Part shown: one piece after another, positions 1 through 11,949 of the stretch | Layout: each line of letters opens with the position of its first letter | Position numbering within the stretch: the first letter of the stretch is position 1 | Program-made: the position numbers and the translations under genes | The notes under the pieces: model-generated | What the model was told of the DNA's origin: nothing | The model's database searches: none | Seen by the model: the letters and a program-made list of their open reading frames with translations, nothing else | DNA from: Coriaria nepalensis | Taxonomy: Eukaryota > Streptophyta > Magnoliopsida > Cucurbitales > Coriariaceae | Assembly (NCBI GenBank): GCA_027186245.1 | Contig: CP114483.1 | Location: forward strand, 31,936,642 to 32,000,641 | DNA: 64,000 nucleotides | Direction: 5' to 3'

Positions 1-1693
1 TTTAAATAATTTATAGTGTAATAATTTTGTAAGACTATTATATATATCATCTTAAAGAGTAGGATATTGATTCTCATAATCATTAATATTAAAGAATAAC
101 GGATAAAAATGTAAGAAATTAGTAGACTGAATCATTGACGTGATCAGTAAAAAAAATCTCAATGGTGATAATATATTATTAAGTGTTAATGAGATATATC
201 TATTGACTATTATACTTATGATTCTCAAACCTAATATCACCATAATTCTTCCATATAAAATATATCATGCTTTGAAATTACTCAAAATTCCCTAACCAAG
301 GGTAAACCATTGGGTATTACTTCTTACATAGGAAGGTTTTGAGTGATCAATATGGGATCTCACTCACATATTAGGAGAAAAGTTTATGAGTAATGAGATT
401 TAATGCAATAAGAAAATATTTTCAAGGTAGTATGGTATGAAAAAAGTTTTAGTAAAATCATTGTCTAGGTGTATAACGTAATACATGATTCATGTGGGCA
501 ATCTATTAAAATTGAATAGTTAAACCATATTTTAGGACTGTACTGGGATGTTAACATTGATGAAAGGATCAATCTGGAACAATAATGGTCACAATGTATT
601 CTTTTAGAGGTTCCTTTACTTTTTATCTCACAGATGACCTTAATACCTTAATAGAGGTCAATCTAAGTCGGGGTTTAAGTGAGTTGGCCAAAGAGATGAT
701 CAAATCATTTGTTTGACTTAAATTATGTCTTCAGATAAACTAATCCAATCACGAATTGGATAAAAATCACAAAGCGTTGTGGGGCCCACCTACCTGTGTG
801 ATGTGAAACATAATCGCTTACACACATAAAAATAATATTACACCGCTTAAAAGATTCATGGATGAATACAACTTGTTTTGTTGAACAAGATTTAAAGAGT
901 TAAATCGGTAGTTTAATTTGTTCAATTGTTATCACACCGCACAATAACACTACCAAGTGTGATTTCGATTTAATTTGAAAAAAAAATAATTAATTAAATA
1001 AAGTTACATAACTTATGTGATACCATTTCCCGGATTTGTCCCACTAGTCGTCAGTGGCCTAGTTTTTCCTCGGCACCAACCTTTTTCTGTTTTCGGTTTT
1101 TAGCATTGCCTGTAGGACAACTTGTGTTGTGCCCTCATTTCAGATTCCCAACTAGTTTCTATACAAAATATATATTTACTAATTAAATTTATTAAAAGAT
1201 TATTTAATAGAGGTCAACATATTATTTCTAAGATATGAGAGAACCCAATTAGTTACTAAGGAGTTGATGGGCCGAACCAGACTTATGGGATTAAGCCCAA
1301 AGTTGTATGTTAATTTTATTGGGCAAAGTTAAGTCATAACTTAGAATGTATTTAGACATAAAAGTGGGGTGATGAAAAATTAGAATTAACCGGGCTATAT
1401 TTTATTTCCTAAACATCCATTAGTGAGAGGGAGGTTTCTCATAAGAAAAGTGCCCAAACACACTTGCCTTATAAGGAAGAGTTTTGCACTCGTCCCCCAC
1501 TAACTTAGCCATCCAACTTAGGAAGAGTGAGAGGGAGGTTTTGCTCTCATCTTCTTTAACCTTTTCCCTCCAACTTTAGTCTCTCTCTCATGTGTTGAGG
1601 TTAGTAACTAGAAATCAAACCAATAAATATTATTCGTGTGGATAACGATCTAAGACCGGACACTTGGATGGTTCTATAATCTTGGTTGATAGT
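1..1693 (+). mobile_element. Family-A copia LTR, left part cut by window edge
   Basis: Non-coding repeat. The segment around 290-560 (CCAAGGGTAAAC, then AGTATGGTATGAAAAAAGTTT, then a TTTAATAGTTAAACCAT-type stretch) recurs in the same order at about 4,815-5,090, 7,245-7,480 and 41,570-41,820, which defines a family of long LTRs. The right edge is taken as 1,693, where a Ty3/gypsy LTR begins with TGTAACACCCC. Inference: this is the 5' LTR of the element whose RNase H end and 3' LTR lie at 3,575-6,190. The boundary is approximate. Confidence 0.55.
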
Positions 1694-3078
1694 GGTGTAA
1701 CACCCCGATTTTATATCATTAACTTAAGTAGAAATATATTAATAATCATTATTAGTTCGGGGATTAACATCATACATTAATATAGTTTTAGTGGAAATAT
1801 GAAAGAATTTAAGTTTTTTTTATTTATTCTTTACACAACCCTCTAGTATCCTAAAAGGGTATATTTAAAATTATTAGCGTATTCATAGGTCGGCCCCATA
1901 TGTACAACACAGAGCGGCTCAAACTTCTTTATCACTACTCGAAAGCGAATGCTTTACTTTTCTATTTATCTACAATATGAAAAAAATTAGGAATGAGCTA
2001 TAAAGCTCAATAAGTGATAACCGTACCTAAACTATCATGTCATAGTGCGAATAACGTATAAATATCATAGGCACTTACCCCATATAAACTTGTGAATGCA
2101 ATTACAATAAACAACATCATTTCATCATATACTTACCATAAGCATTGGCATTATAAGCATATCATACATCTCTTGAGAATAATTATTTTCATGCGTTCCA
2201 TGAAAGTCTTAAGTAATATTATGCATATGCCTTATAATATACCTAGGCCCAGTGGTGATGAGCAGTAGTTTTAACATTAAGCATATGATTAATTTACATC
2301 ATTTTAACTTTAACTTTAACTTCATGCGATGATATCTCAAATACCACCGTCTTACAATATTTTTACTTTAATTTTAACTTCATGCGATGATATCTCAAAT
2401 ACTATCATCTTATAATATTTTAATTTTAACTTCATGCGATGATATCTCATATATCATCGTCTTACAATATTTTTAACTTATATGCTCATTACCACTTTCA
2501 TCTTCATGCCTACATGCAATGTGTCATTCTTATGTGAATGCAACATGGTAAATCATCAATATCACATTTATTATCATATATTAAATTCATTCATGTAGAG
2601 ATTAGCTAGATTTGCCATAATCTTCATACTCATTTATACACATTAAAAGCATAAGCATACAAATATGCAATGCATACAACATACATTTTAATCATACTTA
2701 AAGTTTACAATATTGTAGAGGCTTATGACTTATTTAGTATCCAAGTACAATTTAGCATAAACCAATTTCCTCTTTCATTTCCTCTCTGTTTTCTCCTTTC
2801 ACTCCTTTCTTCTCTTTCTCTTCTTACTTCACTTTACCATAAATAACTTAAAGGGGGAGGGGGGGGGGGTATGTAGCCTTTAAGGAAGTGTCATATGATG
2901 ATGCTTAATCATTAAGTGATATCATGCATGACTTTCCATTTTTTTAAATAATTAATTAAATTAAAATCTTTCAAAATTTAAAATTAAGAAAAATACCTCT
3001 TTTATTTCTTTCGTTATAGTTTAAAAATTTTTGGGGATTTGAAATTTCCCCTTCTTATAAAATTTTTTTCATCAACAT
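1694..3078 (-). mobile_element. Ty3/gypsy LTR (3' LTR of a minus-strand element)
   Basis: On the + strand it starts TGTAACACCCCG; the reverse complement (CGGGGTGTTACA) is a common 3' terminus of plant gypsy LTRs. It directly follows, in minus-strand order, the stop codon of a gypsy pol fragment (3,079-3,574). It contains a three-unit tandem repeat, a pyrimidine-rich stretch (2,765-2,830) and a G-run near 2,854. No second LTR of this element is present. The inner boundary is only approximate. Confidence 0.5.
2301..2482. repeat. Three-unit tandem repeat, period 52-58 bp
   Basis: The string TTCATGCGATGATATCTCA begins at 2,321, 2,379 and 2,431. Each is followed by a related TATCATCGTCTTACAATATT-type tail and an ACTTTAATTTTAAC spacer. 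The units are imperfect and unequal in length. It lies inside the gypsy LTR, so it may be an enhancer-type LTR repeat or simple slippage. Confidence 0.8.
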
Positions 3079-3574
3079 TTAAAAATATATCAAGGTATTG
3101 CTCCCCCATACATTTTACAGGTTCCATATAGATTACTCTATTGCGTGGTTACACTACAAATCCTTTATCACAAGAATAGATTTATTTTTCAATTAATTTT
3201 CCTTTCGATCAAAAATCTTCATCGGCACTTTTTCATAACTAAGATTAGGGTTCACGTCCAATGATTCATAATTTAAGAAATGTGAAGGGTCGGACAAATA
3301 TTTCCGCAACATTAAGACATAGAATACATCATGTATTTTGGATATCGTTGGAGGAAGAACTAGTCAGTATGCCACTTTACTGACTTTCTCAATGATTTCA
3401 AATGGTCCAACATATTTTGGACATAGCTTGCTTTTCATTCCCAAACGCAATATTCCCTTAATTGGTGCCACCTTTAGAAATACTTTGTCGTTCACTTGGA
3501 ATTCTAGTGGCAGTCGGCGCTTATCAACATGGAAAGAGTTAAGAAATCTGCCTTTCTTAAGAGATGTCAACTAA
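3079..3574 (-). pseudogene. Ty3/gypsy pol C-terminus (integrase end) remnant
   Basis: The minus-strand frame opening at 3,570 reads through typical gypsy integrase C-terminal sequence: a FHVDKRR-LPLEF segment, VNDKVFLKVAPIKGILRLG, then KYVGPFEIIEKVSKVAYRL. After it come LPPTISKIHDVFYVLMLRKY and a DPSHFLNYESL-type block. A degraded chromodomain-like tail with in-frame stops ends at a TAA at 3,081-3,079. Only the last part of the polyprotein survives. The upstream part is lost at about 3,575, where copia sequence of the opposite orientation starts. The element is non-functional. Confidence 0.85.
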
Positions 3575-4255
3575 GACATGATTCATATTATACTATGTAT
3601 GAAACCAGATATAGCCTATACTTTAAAGAGTTACGAGCAAGTTTAAGGTAATTAGTTTGATAAAGCATTAAGATGCTATTAAGAATGTCTTTAATTAATT
3701 TAGAAGGACTAAGAATATATTCTAAATTTTATGGAGCGTCCAAATTGAAAATTGAGATTTCACAAACTCTAAATTTCAATCAGATATTGATTATAGTAAA
3801 TCAGTTTTGCTTTTGGTTTTTTCGCCTATATTGAAGAAGAAGCGGTAAAATTAGATAAGTTCCAAATTAGGAGACGACCGTGAAATCTCTACTAAGGTTG
3901 AATATATTGCAGCCTTAGATGTAGTAAAAGTGGTGTTTTGGATGAAATGTTTATAACTGAACTTGATGTGGTTCCTAACATTAATAATCTCGTAGTAGTT
4001 AACTACGATAATTATGATGCAATAGTACAAACAAGAGGAACCTAGTATTCATTAAGGTTCAAACACATGTTACTGCATTTTTCATTTAAATCCGATAGTG
4101 ACTTGAAATGTGAACATGAATGTAGAGAAAGTCAATATAAGTAATAATATAGCAGATCTACTAACTAAAGGGCTTTTCCAATGAAAGCTACATCGAAACC
4201 CTAACAAGATGGGAATTATATTATAAAATTATTGGCTTTATTACAAGTGGGAGAT
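3575..4255 (+). pseudogene. Family-A copia RT/RNase H 3' end, degraded
   Basis: In shifting frames the + strand keeps landmarks of a Ty1/copia RNase H end: a 'MKPDIAYTL'-like block at about 3,600, 'STKVEYIAALDVVKVVFWMK' near 3,885-3,950, 'NIADLLTKGLF' near 4,145-4,180 and an 'NKMGI' block before a purine-rich tract (AAGTGGGAGAT) at 4,246-4,255. That tract is a plausible polypurine primer just before the LTR. Many stops and frameshifts are present. The left edge abuts the opposite-strand gypsy fragment, so the gypsy element probably inserted into this one. Confidence 0.75.
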
Positions 4256-6190
4256 TGAAAATGTATGCATGTCAAACAAATTAGGTTAGACCCGATGGGT
4301 ATATATTTTTTGAGATACAATTTTAGTTGTAAATATTAACGATATTATTATTTGTTCAATAATAGTAAATGCATTCATCTATTTATCATGTTCTGTAAAT
4401 ATAAATCATGATAAAATTTAGTGTCTTAAGTCATGCACTTTAGAGACTATGATATAAATCATGTTTATTGAGACTAAAGTTACTTAAAGCTTAAGGATAT
4501 GAATTGTTCGGTGTCATGGACTCTCAAGAATGGATATTAATGATTCATATAGACAATCAGACAGTTCATCACCTAAAATGTTTAGGGTGGCCGATATCAT
4601 AGTCAATGATGTTAGTGGAATATCATAATGATTATGTGGGTGCTTAATAGAGACTCAGTGTGTCAAACATATAGTTAGATAATTCTTAATGGTAATTAAT
4701 AAGGACTGTTAGTGAGAATTATGTAATGACTATATTACATATGGTTCTCAGATCTGAGATCTCCATAATGTCTTATGTGTCGGGTTTCATGCTTTGCCTC
4801 ATTTCAAATAGCCCTACCCAAGGGTAAACACGGGGTGAATCGCTGTGTCAGAAATGTAGTACATGGACGTTGCGAGTGATTAAGAAGAAATCATCGATTC
4901 TGTATTTGGAACATCGATTTGGTATTTGGAAATCAGTCCTATAAGTTGTATATTTTATTGAACAATGAAATCCTTGCAACATAGTATGTATGACATGAAA
5001 AGAGTTTCATTAAATCCATTGTTTATGTTCATTAAAGATATAACAGTTCATATGATTTCTCTATTAGAGTTTAATAGTTAAATCATGTCTTATGATGAAT
5101 CGGGACATTAGCTAAATGAAATGATCATTATTGTACCATCTCTTATATAACCTTGACACTTTGCTAGAAGTCAATTTTAACTTAGAGACTTAAGTTAATT
5201 AATCATGAAATGAATTAATTAATTATTTAATTTAAAAAGTATTTTAAAGCTAAATAAATCTAATTATGAATTAGATAAAAATCATAAAGTGTTATGAGAT
5301 CCTCTACCAACGTGATGTAGAACTTAATCGGTCACACGCATTGTACGAGGATAAGGAAATTGACAGTTTTGATTTTTAGGGTAAAATCATAATTGGTGTT
5401 ATAATATAACTATAAGAGCAAAATGATAAATTATTCATTTATTAAATCTATTAATGTTTAGTTTTGCTACCACAACTAAGCATGACAGTAATTTAATTAG
5501 AAATTAATAATTTACATCGAAACTATTTATTTAATTATAAAAATGTCATAAAGGTCTGTAATTAGCATTTAAACATTAAATGATTAATCGGATAATTTTT
5601 TCATTGGATTTCATAGGATAAATCAATTAAAGTGTTGATTAAAATACATAGGCTAAAGACCCATGACAAAGCCAACCATACATTAGGTGAGTTTGACCCA
5701 TTATTTACATTGTTTCTTTAATAGGTTTAAGGAAACCTAACGCTATTTGGAAACTTGAGACATAATAAAGTATTATAAATAGCTAATTAGGGTGACTAAA
5801 AATTATAAGCTTTTACTTGCTTCTTGGCCAAAATCCCTAGTCTGAAAAGGTGAGATTTTTTATTTCCTTTCCACAAGCTCTTTGAATTAGGTAATGATTC
5901 TTAGAATAGAAAATCAACCGAGTGAACAGAACTCTAAGGATTATGACTAGAGGATGAACACTTAGACTTCTCAACCTTCCTATTGAATTCGGCCTTGATG
6001 AATGAGTAAGGAAATTCATCCGGTTTTGTATTAAGATAGTATGTTTTCTTATATCTTAATCTTTCAATTTGTTGGAACTTTTCTGTACTTTCCGTTAAAT
6101 TTATATTTGATATATGTTTATATGATCGATCTTAGTGTACGTATCAGCTTAATTCATGTTTAGAATTAGATAAAAAATATTAAAATTATT
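4256..6190 (+). mobile_element. Family-A copia LTR (second copy)
   Basis: Starts TGAAAATGTATGC directly after the purine tract. It shares the ACCCGATGGGTATATATTTT, AACGATATTATTATTTGTTCAATAATA and CCAAGGGTAAACAC blocks with 40,971-42,570. A TATA-like ATTATAAATAGC occurs near 5,771 and may be the LTR promoter. The right end is placed where the RNase H remnant of a third family member begins. No coding sequence was recognised inside. Confidence 0.6.
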
Positions 6191-6507
6191 GTTTCTACTT
6201 ATAGATTACTCGTAGATCAACTATGATTCCTAGCATTATTGATCTCATGGTAGTATATTATAATAACAACGGTGCAATAGCACAAATCAAAAAACCTAGA
6301 TCTCATCAAATATCCAAACATGTGTTGTGGCATTTCATCTCATTTGAGAGACCATCCAAAGAGGACATGTCAATATAGAAAGAGTCAACAGAGATAACAA
6401 CATAGCGGATCGACTTCAAATGTGCTTTTTCAATAGAAGTTTGATCAACATCTTAACAAGATGGGAATTAGATTTAAGAACGATTGACTTTAGTATAAGT
6501 GAGAGAT
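6191..6507 (+). pseudogene. Family-A copia RNase H tail (second member)
   Basis: A short degraded copy of the same RNase H end as 3,950-4,255. It has a 'DNNGAIAQ..KEPRSHQ'-type region near 6,250-6,310, then an 'NNIADPLTK'-like block, a 'LTRWELDLR' block and a closing purine tract (AAGTGAGAGAT). Together with the LTR that follows it makes a second terminal segment in tandem with the first. It is non-functional. Confidence 0.65.
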
Positions 6508-8340
6508 TGAAAGTACATGTCCGCCAATTCCTAATAAGGCCTCTTAACCTAACTCTATCGGGGATTCTTTATAGTGTGATAGGAGTGGCATTCCTTTTCT
6601 CAGGTTGTAACCTCTTTTCTGGTAATAAAGTTTATTAGGGTTGGCCTAAACCCTTTTTTTTTTTTAAGAAAATGTATGTCGGTCAAGTTAATCGGGTTTT
6701 AACCTGTCATATTTCTTATGTAATAGCTTCTTTTTACTAATATAAGCAAACAATATTGATTGATATTTATTACTTATAAAGATATTTATTAATCATATTT
6801 ATTAATTATATTAAATTAATGTTCACTTAATATACATCATGATAAAGTATGTTATATTAAGTTATGCACATGATATCATGCAGAGATCATGAAGGTGAAA
6901 TGCATGTTGCGTAAAGGTTAACATACAAATTGTTCATAGTTATAAAATTATCAAAAATAATATTGATAATCTAGATAGACTACCACATGAATCATCTGTT
7001 AGACTATCACATGAATCACATACATAAAATTTTGGATGGATGTTCTCATGGTCATTGATGTTAGTTGAACACTAGGATGATTATGTAGATGCTCAGTCAA
7101 GACTAAGTACAGTGAACATGATGCTTAAATAAATATCAATGGTTTGAATACTAACTGTTAATGAAAATTATCTAGTACTTACACGTGATTCTCAGACTTG
7201 AGATCACCCCGGTACCTTATATATGAGGTCTTATACTTTGACATTATCCCAAAATACCTTAGTCATAGATTTCGAAGGTATCATATATAAAAGTTATGAG
7301 TAATCAAAACAAGATCTATCGTCTCTATGTTTTAAGGATAAATCTTATGAATTATATACATTATTGCAGAGTAGTATGGCTAGAAAAAAGTTTTAGTAAA
7401 TCTATTATTGGTGTTCATAAAGATATCATGATTTATATGATTCATCTATTATGGTTTAACAGTCAAACCATGCTCTAAAATGATTCATATGATTCATCAC
7501 TTGAAGTCACAAAAAGTTCTTGTAGAAGATGGTTACTTCTCACATCATGGGTAGCCATGACGCTTTATAGATATTAATATTGGGTTAGAGGTTTAGATTA
7601 ATCAATTAAGTGATGATTATATTAATTATTTAATTTAAAAAGTATTTTTAAATAAATGGATTTAACTATGAATTAGATAAAAATTATATTGACAAATGAA
7701 ATCTTCTTAACGGCGTAATGTAGAACATAATCCGTCGCATTCATTAAAGCTTCGATATAGCTCAATTAAGTTTTCTTTGTGGATAAAGAAAATGAACTAT
7801 TTTGATTTTAATGATAGAATCATAATTTGGCTATAACCGATAATTTGTTAAATAAAATATTTTCAACTTTTTTGGTATAATTAAGTATGATTTTAATTAA
7901 AATAAAATTTAAAAAATTATATCAAGTATTTTATTTAATTATAAAAATATTCGAAAAATTCATTATTAACAATTCGACCCTAAAACATTAACAAGCCAAT
8001 TTGTTAATAAAATTTCATTGGTATTTTAATTAAGAAATTAATTATAATTTTGGTGAGAGAAACCCATAATCACTTAATTTGATTAAATGGTCCGTTGACT
8101 TAGTCATCCTTTAATTAAGTCAATGTGTGAGGGTGTTGAGTTGCTTATATAAGAGCCTTTGAACCCCCCCTTTGACCATATGCATGTAGTGCAAGTGGAA
8201 TGGCTGAAATTCCCTTGAAGGAAATAGGTGTATTCTCCATTTTTTCTTTCTACAAGATTCTTGACTCAAGTCTCGAAATAGAAAACATAATAAAATCAAA
8301 TGACATAATTATGAAAATTTAAATTCACTTGTAAGACTAA
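6508..8340 (+). mobile_element. Family-A copia LTR (third copy)
   Basis: Begins TGAAAGTACATGTCC after the purine tract. It matches the other family-A LTRs through the ATCATGCAGAGATCATG and TATGGCTAGAAAAAAGTTTTAGT blocks. A TATA box-like GCTTATATAAGAGCC lies near 8,143. The right boundary is uncertain and is set in the AT-rich stretch before the RhoGDI 5' region. Confidence 0.55.
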
Positions 8341-8898
8341 TTAAAATTATTAAATACCTTAAAGACACGTTCTACCGATTAATATTCTACCAGTTAATTG
8401 TAACATGATGGCACGTTCAGTAAGTAAATAAACAAACAATCCATTTGCATGAATGTAAGTGCATGTTAGTGATCTCCGCGTTCAGTCTCTCCGCCTCCAA
8501 AGCAAACGCCCCACGCACTCATCGATTTCGGATCCTCATCCTCACGACTCGTTCTCACTCCCCCACCCGTTTCTAGAAACTTCCCCCTAAAAACTCTCTC
8601 TCTCTCTCCTCTCCCTCTTTCTCTCTTTGAAATTTTCCCATACCTACTACTCCACACAAAGCTAGCGGACAAACCCAGAATTTTCACTTTTGCCCCTTTC
8701 TGTCTTCTGGGCCTTTGTGTCTTCTTTTCGAATTTCTTTCCTCATTTTCTAATTGGGTTATCTTCCCCCCAACCACCCTCCCCCCCATGCGGCATTTTAT
8801 CATACACCTTCTATGCATTTCTCCCATTCATTTCCTTTCTGGGTTGTTTCATTTTTCTCTGATTAATTTTTTTTGATTTAGTGATTGTTGATGAGTTA

Positions 8899-10770
8899 AT
8901 GTCTTTAAGTGCTGGAGCTGTCTCGAGTTCCAAAGAGATGGGCGGAGAGAAGGGAGAGAGCAAAACGGTGGGGCCAGAAGAAGATCAGAGTGATAATGAA
9001 GGAGAAGGGATGGGAAGGAAGATGAGTGAGACTTCTGTGTACGCTACTGATCAAGAGGAAACTGACGATGAAGGAAGCCGACTGGAATTGGGTCCTCAAT
9101 TCACGCTTAAAGAACAGCTCGAGAAGGATAAGGTTTTCTTTTAAATATATATATATTTACTTACTTATATTTATACTTTGGGTTCTATCTGTTTTGCTTG
9201 GTCTGATATTAATTCAAATTCTCAGGACGATGAAAGCCTAAGAAGGTGGAAAGAACAGCTTCTTGGTGGTGTTGATGTTGAAAATGCTGGAGGTAATATA
9301 TATATATATATATGAATTCTTTTTTCTTCTAGCATCGGCATTGCTAATTTTCACAATTATTATGCATTTATACAGAAGGGCCAATTATTATGGATAAAAA
9401 TGATAAAATAAGAGCATACAGTATCTTCTCTTCCTTCTAAGCTCTTGTTTGGATTTTATTTTATTTTTTTATTTTTTGGCCTCCATTAAATCAGAGACAA
9501 GTGAGCCGGAAGTAAAGATAGTGTGTCTATCAATCGTATCTCCTGAACGGCCTGACATTGTTCTTCCGATTCCGGAAGATGGAAAGCCAAAGGGCTTATG
9601 GTTTACATTAAAGGAAGGAAGTCACTACAGCTTGAAATTCTCTTTCACAGTGAGGAATAACATTGTTTCTGGCCTCAAGTACACTAACACTGTTTGGAAA
9701 ACTGGTGTCAAAGGTAAAAATGCTATACTTAGCATAAGTTGTTAGTACTTAAGTGGTTTCCTTAACAAAATGTTTTTCTTTCAAAGTTGATAGTGCAAAA
9801 GAGATGCTTGGAACCTTTAGTCCTCAGCCAGAGCCTTATATTCATGTGATGCCAGAAGAAACCACCCCTTCTGGTTTATTTGCTAGAGGATCCTACAGTG
9901 CAAGATCAAAGGTAGGTTTAATTGGGCTTTTAACTTTCTTTGTGTGTTTTTTCTTTTTTTTTTTTTCTAAAATTAAACTATCTCTGCTCTGGATAGAAGC
10001 TCCTATACAAAATGACTTCCTAATCAACTAGTTAGGTTGGGTGTTAGATTTTATGTCTGCTTGATATATTTGGGAACCTCTCTCACCTGACGAAACTAGT
10101 GTGTAGAATAGTACATTTTAGTTATGTTTCGTGGGCTTGTACTTGAAACGATGAATCTGAATTGGAGTTTGGAGCCAACCAGGATAAAATCAAGTGTGTT
10201 AAATAGTCTGAAATGTATGTCAAGTAGAATCATACAGCCAAACTACTTTAGCTAGCTATTTAACTATAAAGCTTGTCTGTCAAGTCTCTCACCTTATACA
10301 CATAATTTTTCGTCTTCACTTTGGCAATATGATTCTTGACTCATTGACACCAGATCCTACTTGTAACATTATTATTCACATTACTTTTACTTGTCATATC
10401 ATCATTTAGCTTCCTTAATCCTCCCCGGTCAAATTGTAGGCTTTTCACTTGAAACCAATTCCCAGAAAGTTAAAAGTACTTGTCATGTGGTTTTTTCAAC
10501 CTTTTGGTCCACATCTACATTATAATCATCTGTTGTCCCCCCTTTGCTGAATTGTAGAATCATCTCTTCAGTACAATATTCATTATAGTTATAGTACACA
10601 ATTCTAATTTACTACCATTGCTTTTTATCCAATTGAGTTGTACTGCTCCAAGTCTTATTTTTTCTGTCTTTTTTTTTTTTTTTTAATTGCAGTTTATTGA
10701 TGATGATAACAAGTGCTACTTGGAAATCAATTACACGTTCGATATCAAAAAAGAATGGGCACCCACTTAA
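8899..10770 (+). CDS. Rho GDP-dissociation inhibitor (RhoGDI), five exons
   Basis: Exons 8,899-9,132, 9,226-9,292, 9,495-9,713, 9,787-9,911 and 10,693-10,770 join in frame to 240 codons plus TAA, with GT/AG at every junction. The family extracts prenylated, GDP-bound Rho/ROP GTPases from membranes in the cytosol. Residues 1-75 are acidic and Ser/Glu-rich, as in plant RhoGDIs. LRRWKEQLLGGVD (exon 2) begins the regulatory-arm/core region. Exons 3-5 form the Ig-like prenyl-binding sandwich, with the conserved NTVWKTGVKVDSAKEMLGTF, the PSGLFARGSYSARSKF segment and the C-terminal INYTFDIKKEW. The ATG at 8,899 is chosen because the same frame only has a GTG further up; a later ATG at 8,938 is possible. 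Length equals that of Arabidopsis RhoGDI1 (SCN1). Intron 4 (9,912-10,692) is the longest. A CT-rich leader lies at 8,590-8,640. Confidence 0.95.
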
Positions 10771-11949
10771 AACAGAGGGCTTCTATTTCTAAAGGAAGGG
10801 CTGGTTTTTTTCTATCTACCTACGTCTCCTGTTCGGTTAAGTCTCTTAATCTAGTAATTCAATCAAAATTACTTTTTGGAAATTAATCATATCTTTTTGT
10901 TAGTTCTTTTATAGCTCCATCTTAATCACTAGAGAAAGATGGGAGAGGTGGAAATCCTTCTTTTTTGCTGCCTTTAAATAAAAGTTAGTGTTGGGCTTTT
11001 TTTTTTTTTTTAAATATTTTTTAAATGATTTATGCCATTTTTCGCCACCTTTATTGTTTTCTGGATGGTTTTTATAGGATTGGAATTTTGTAGGGTCCAC
11101 TGAAATTGTTACTAAAGAGAGGTAATGGTTTTTTGTTGTTTTATTTTTCTTCTTGAAGATTTGGCTTAGATTTTTGCTTTTTGTTTTGTTTTTTTTTCTT
11201 CTTTTTCATTTCTGTGACACGCAAGCATGTACTTATGTTAGATGGGGATCCACTCCATGTCCATGTCCATGTCCATGTGATTAATGAGCTTCGGTCTATA
11301 AGATATGGCCATGATTGCCTTTCTTCTTCATCCTTTCTTTTTTCTTCTTTCTTCCTCCTCCATTGATGACCCTCCATTATCAAAACTTATCTCACTCATA
11401 CTAATGGCCCAAGCCTATCTCCCGTATCATCTATTATATTAGTATACCAGATTTCATTTTAGGGAAATATTGGAACAGATACAGAAAAAAAAAAGCCAAA
11501 AAAAAAAAAAGCCAGAAAAATTAACGTTGAGATCGAAGAGAATCGGTTGGTTGTTACAGTATGCCACCAGACAAAAAAACCCTATTATGTATGTTGCATC
11601 ATGCGTGTGCTGCAAGACTTTGACCCCAAAAAAAAAAAAACTTGTAAAAAATTATTTAGTTGGCCTCGACGAATTATGAACTCTAATTGTATAAACCTGA
11701 AGGCGACGCGTAGGGTCCAACTTTCAGTCATATGAAGCATATACTACGAATCAGGTCAATCATATGCCGTTTTCCGCTCAGAAACTTTAAACTAAGGGCT
11801 TAGTTTTCTTCTTCGGTAACTTTCAGTTTTAATTTAAGTTTTAATTTTTTTGAAATAAATGAATTAATATATGAATTTATGTTTTTCCATATTTTATATA
11901 GTGTTAAAGAAATAGATTTTGAAATCATCTTGCTAATTATGTAAGTGGA
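10771..11949. other. RhoGDI 3' flank and intergenic; no gene seen
   Basis: Contains the presumed RhoGDI 3' UTR, long A and T runs (for example 10,999-11,012 and 11,627-11,640) and a short hexamer repeat. The open frames here are low-complexity Lys- or Phe-rich readings of those runs and have no family resemblance. Confidence 0.6.
11255..11278. repeat. Minisatellite (CCATGT)x4
   Basis: Four perfect head-to-tail copies of CCATGT, followed by GATTAATG. It is intergenic and downstream of RhoGDI, with no evident function. Confidence 0.9.

Noticed and set aside
2301..2482. CRISPR-like repeat array
   Set aside because: Eukaryotic context, only three imperfect units of unequal spacing and no unique spacers; a tandem repeat within an LTR.
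11141..11383. Minus-strand open frame with a TWTWTWTW run
   Set aside because: Reads the CCATGT minisatellite and T-rich tracts in reverse; low complexity, no promoter or homology.
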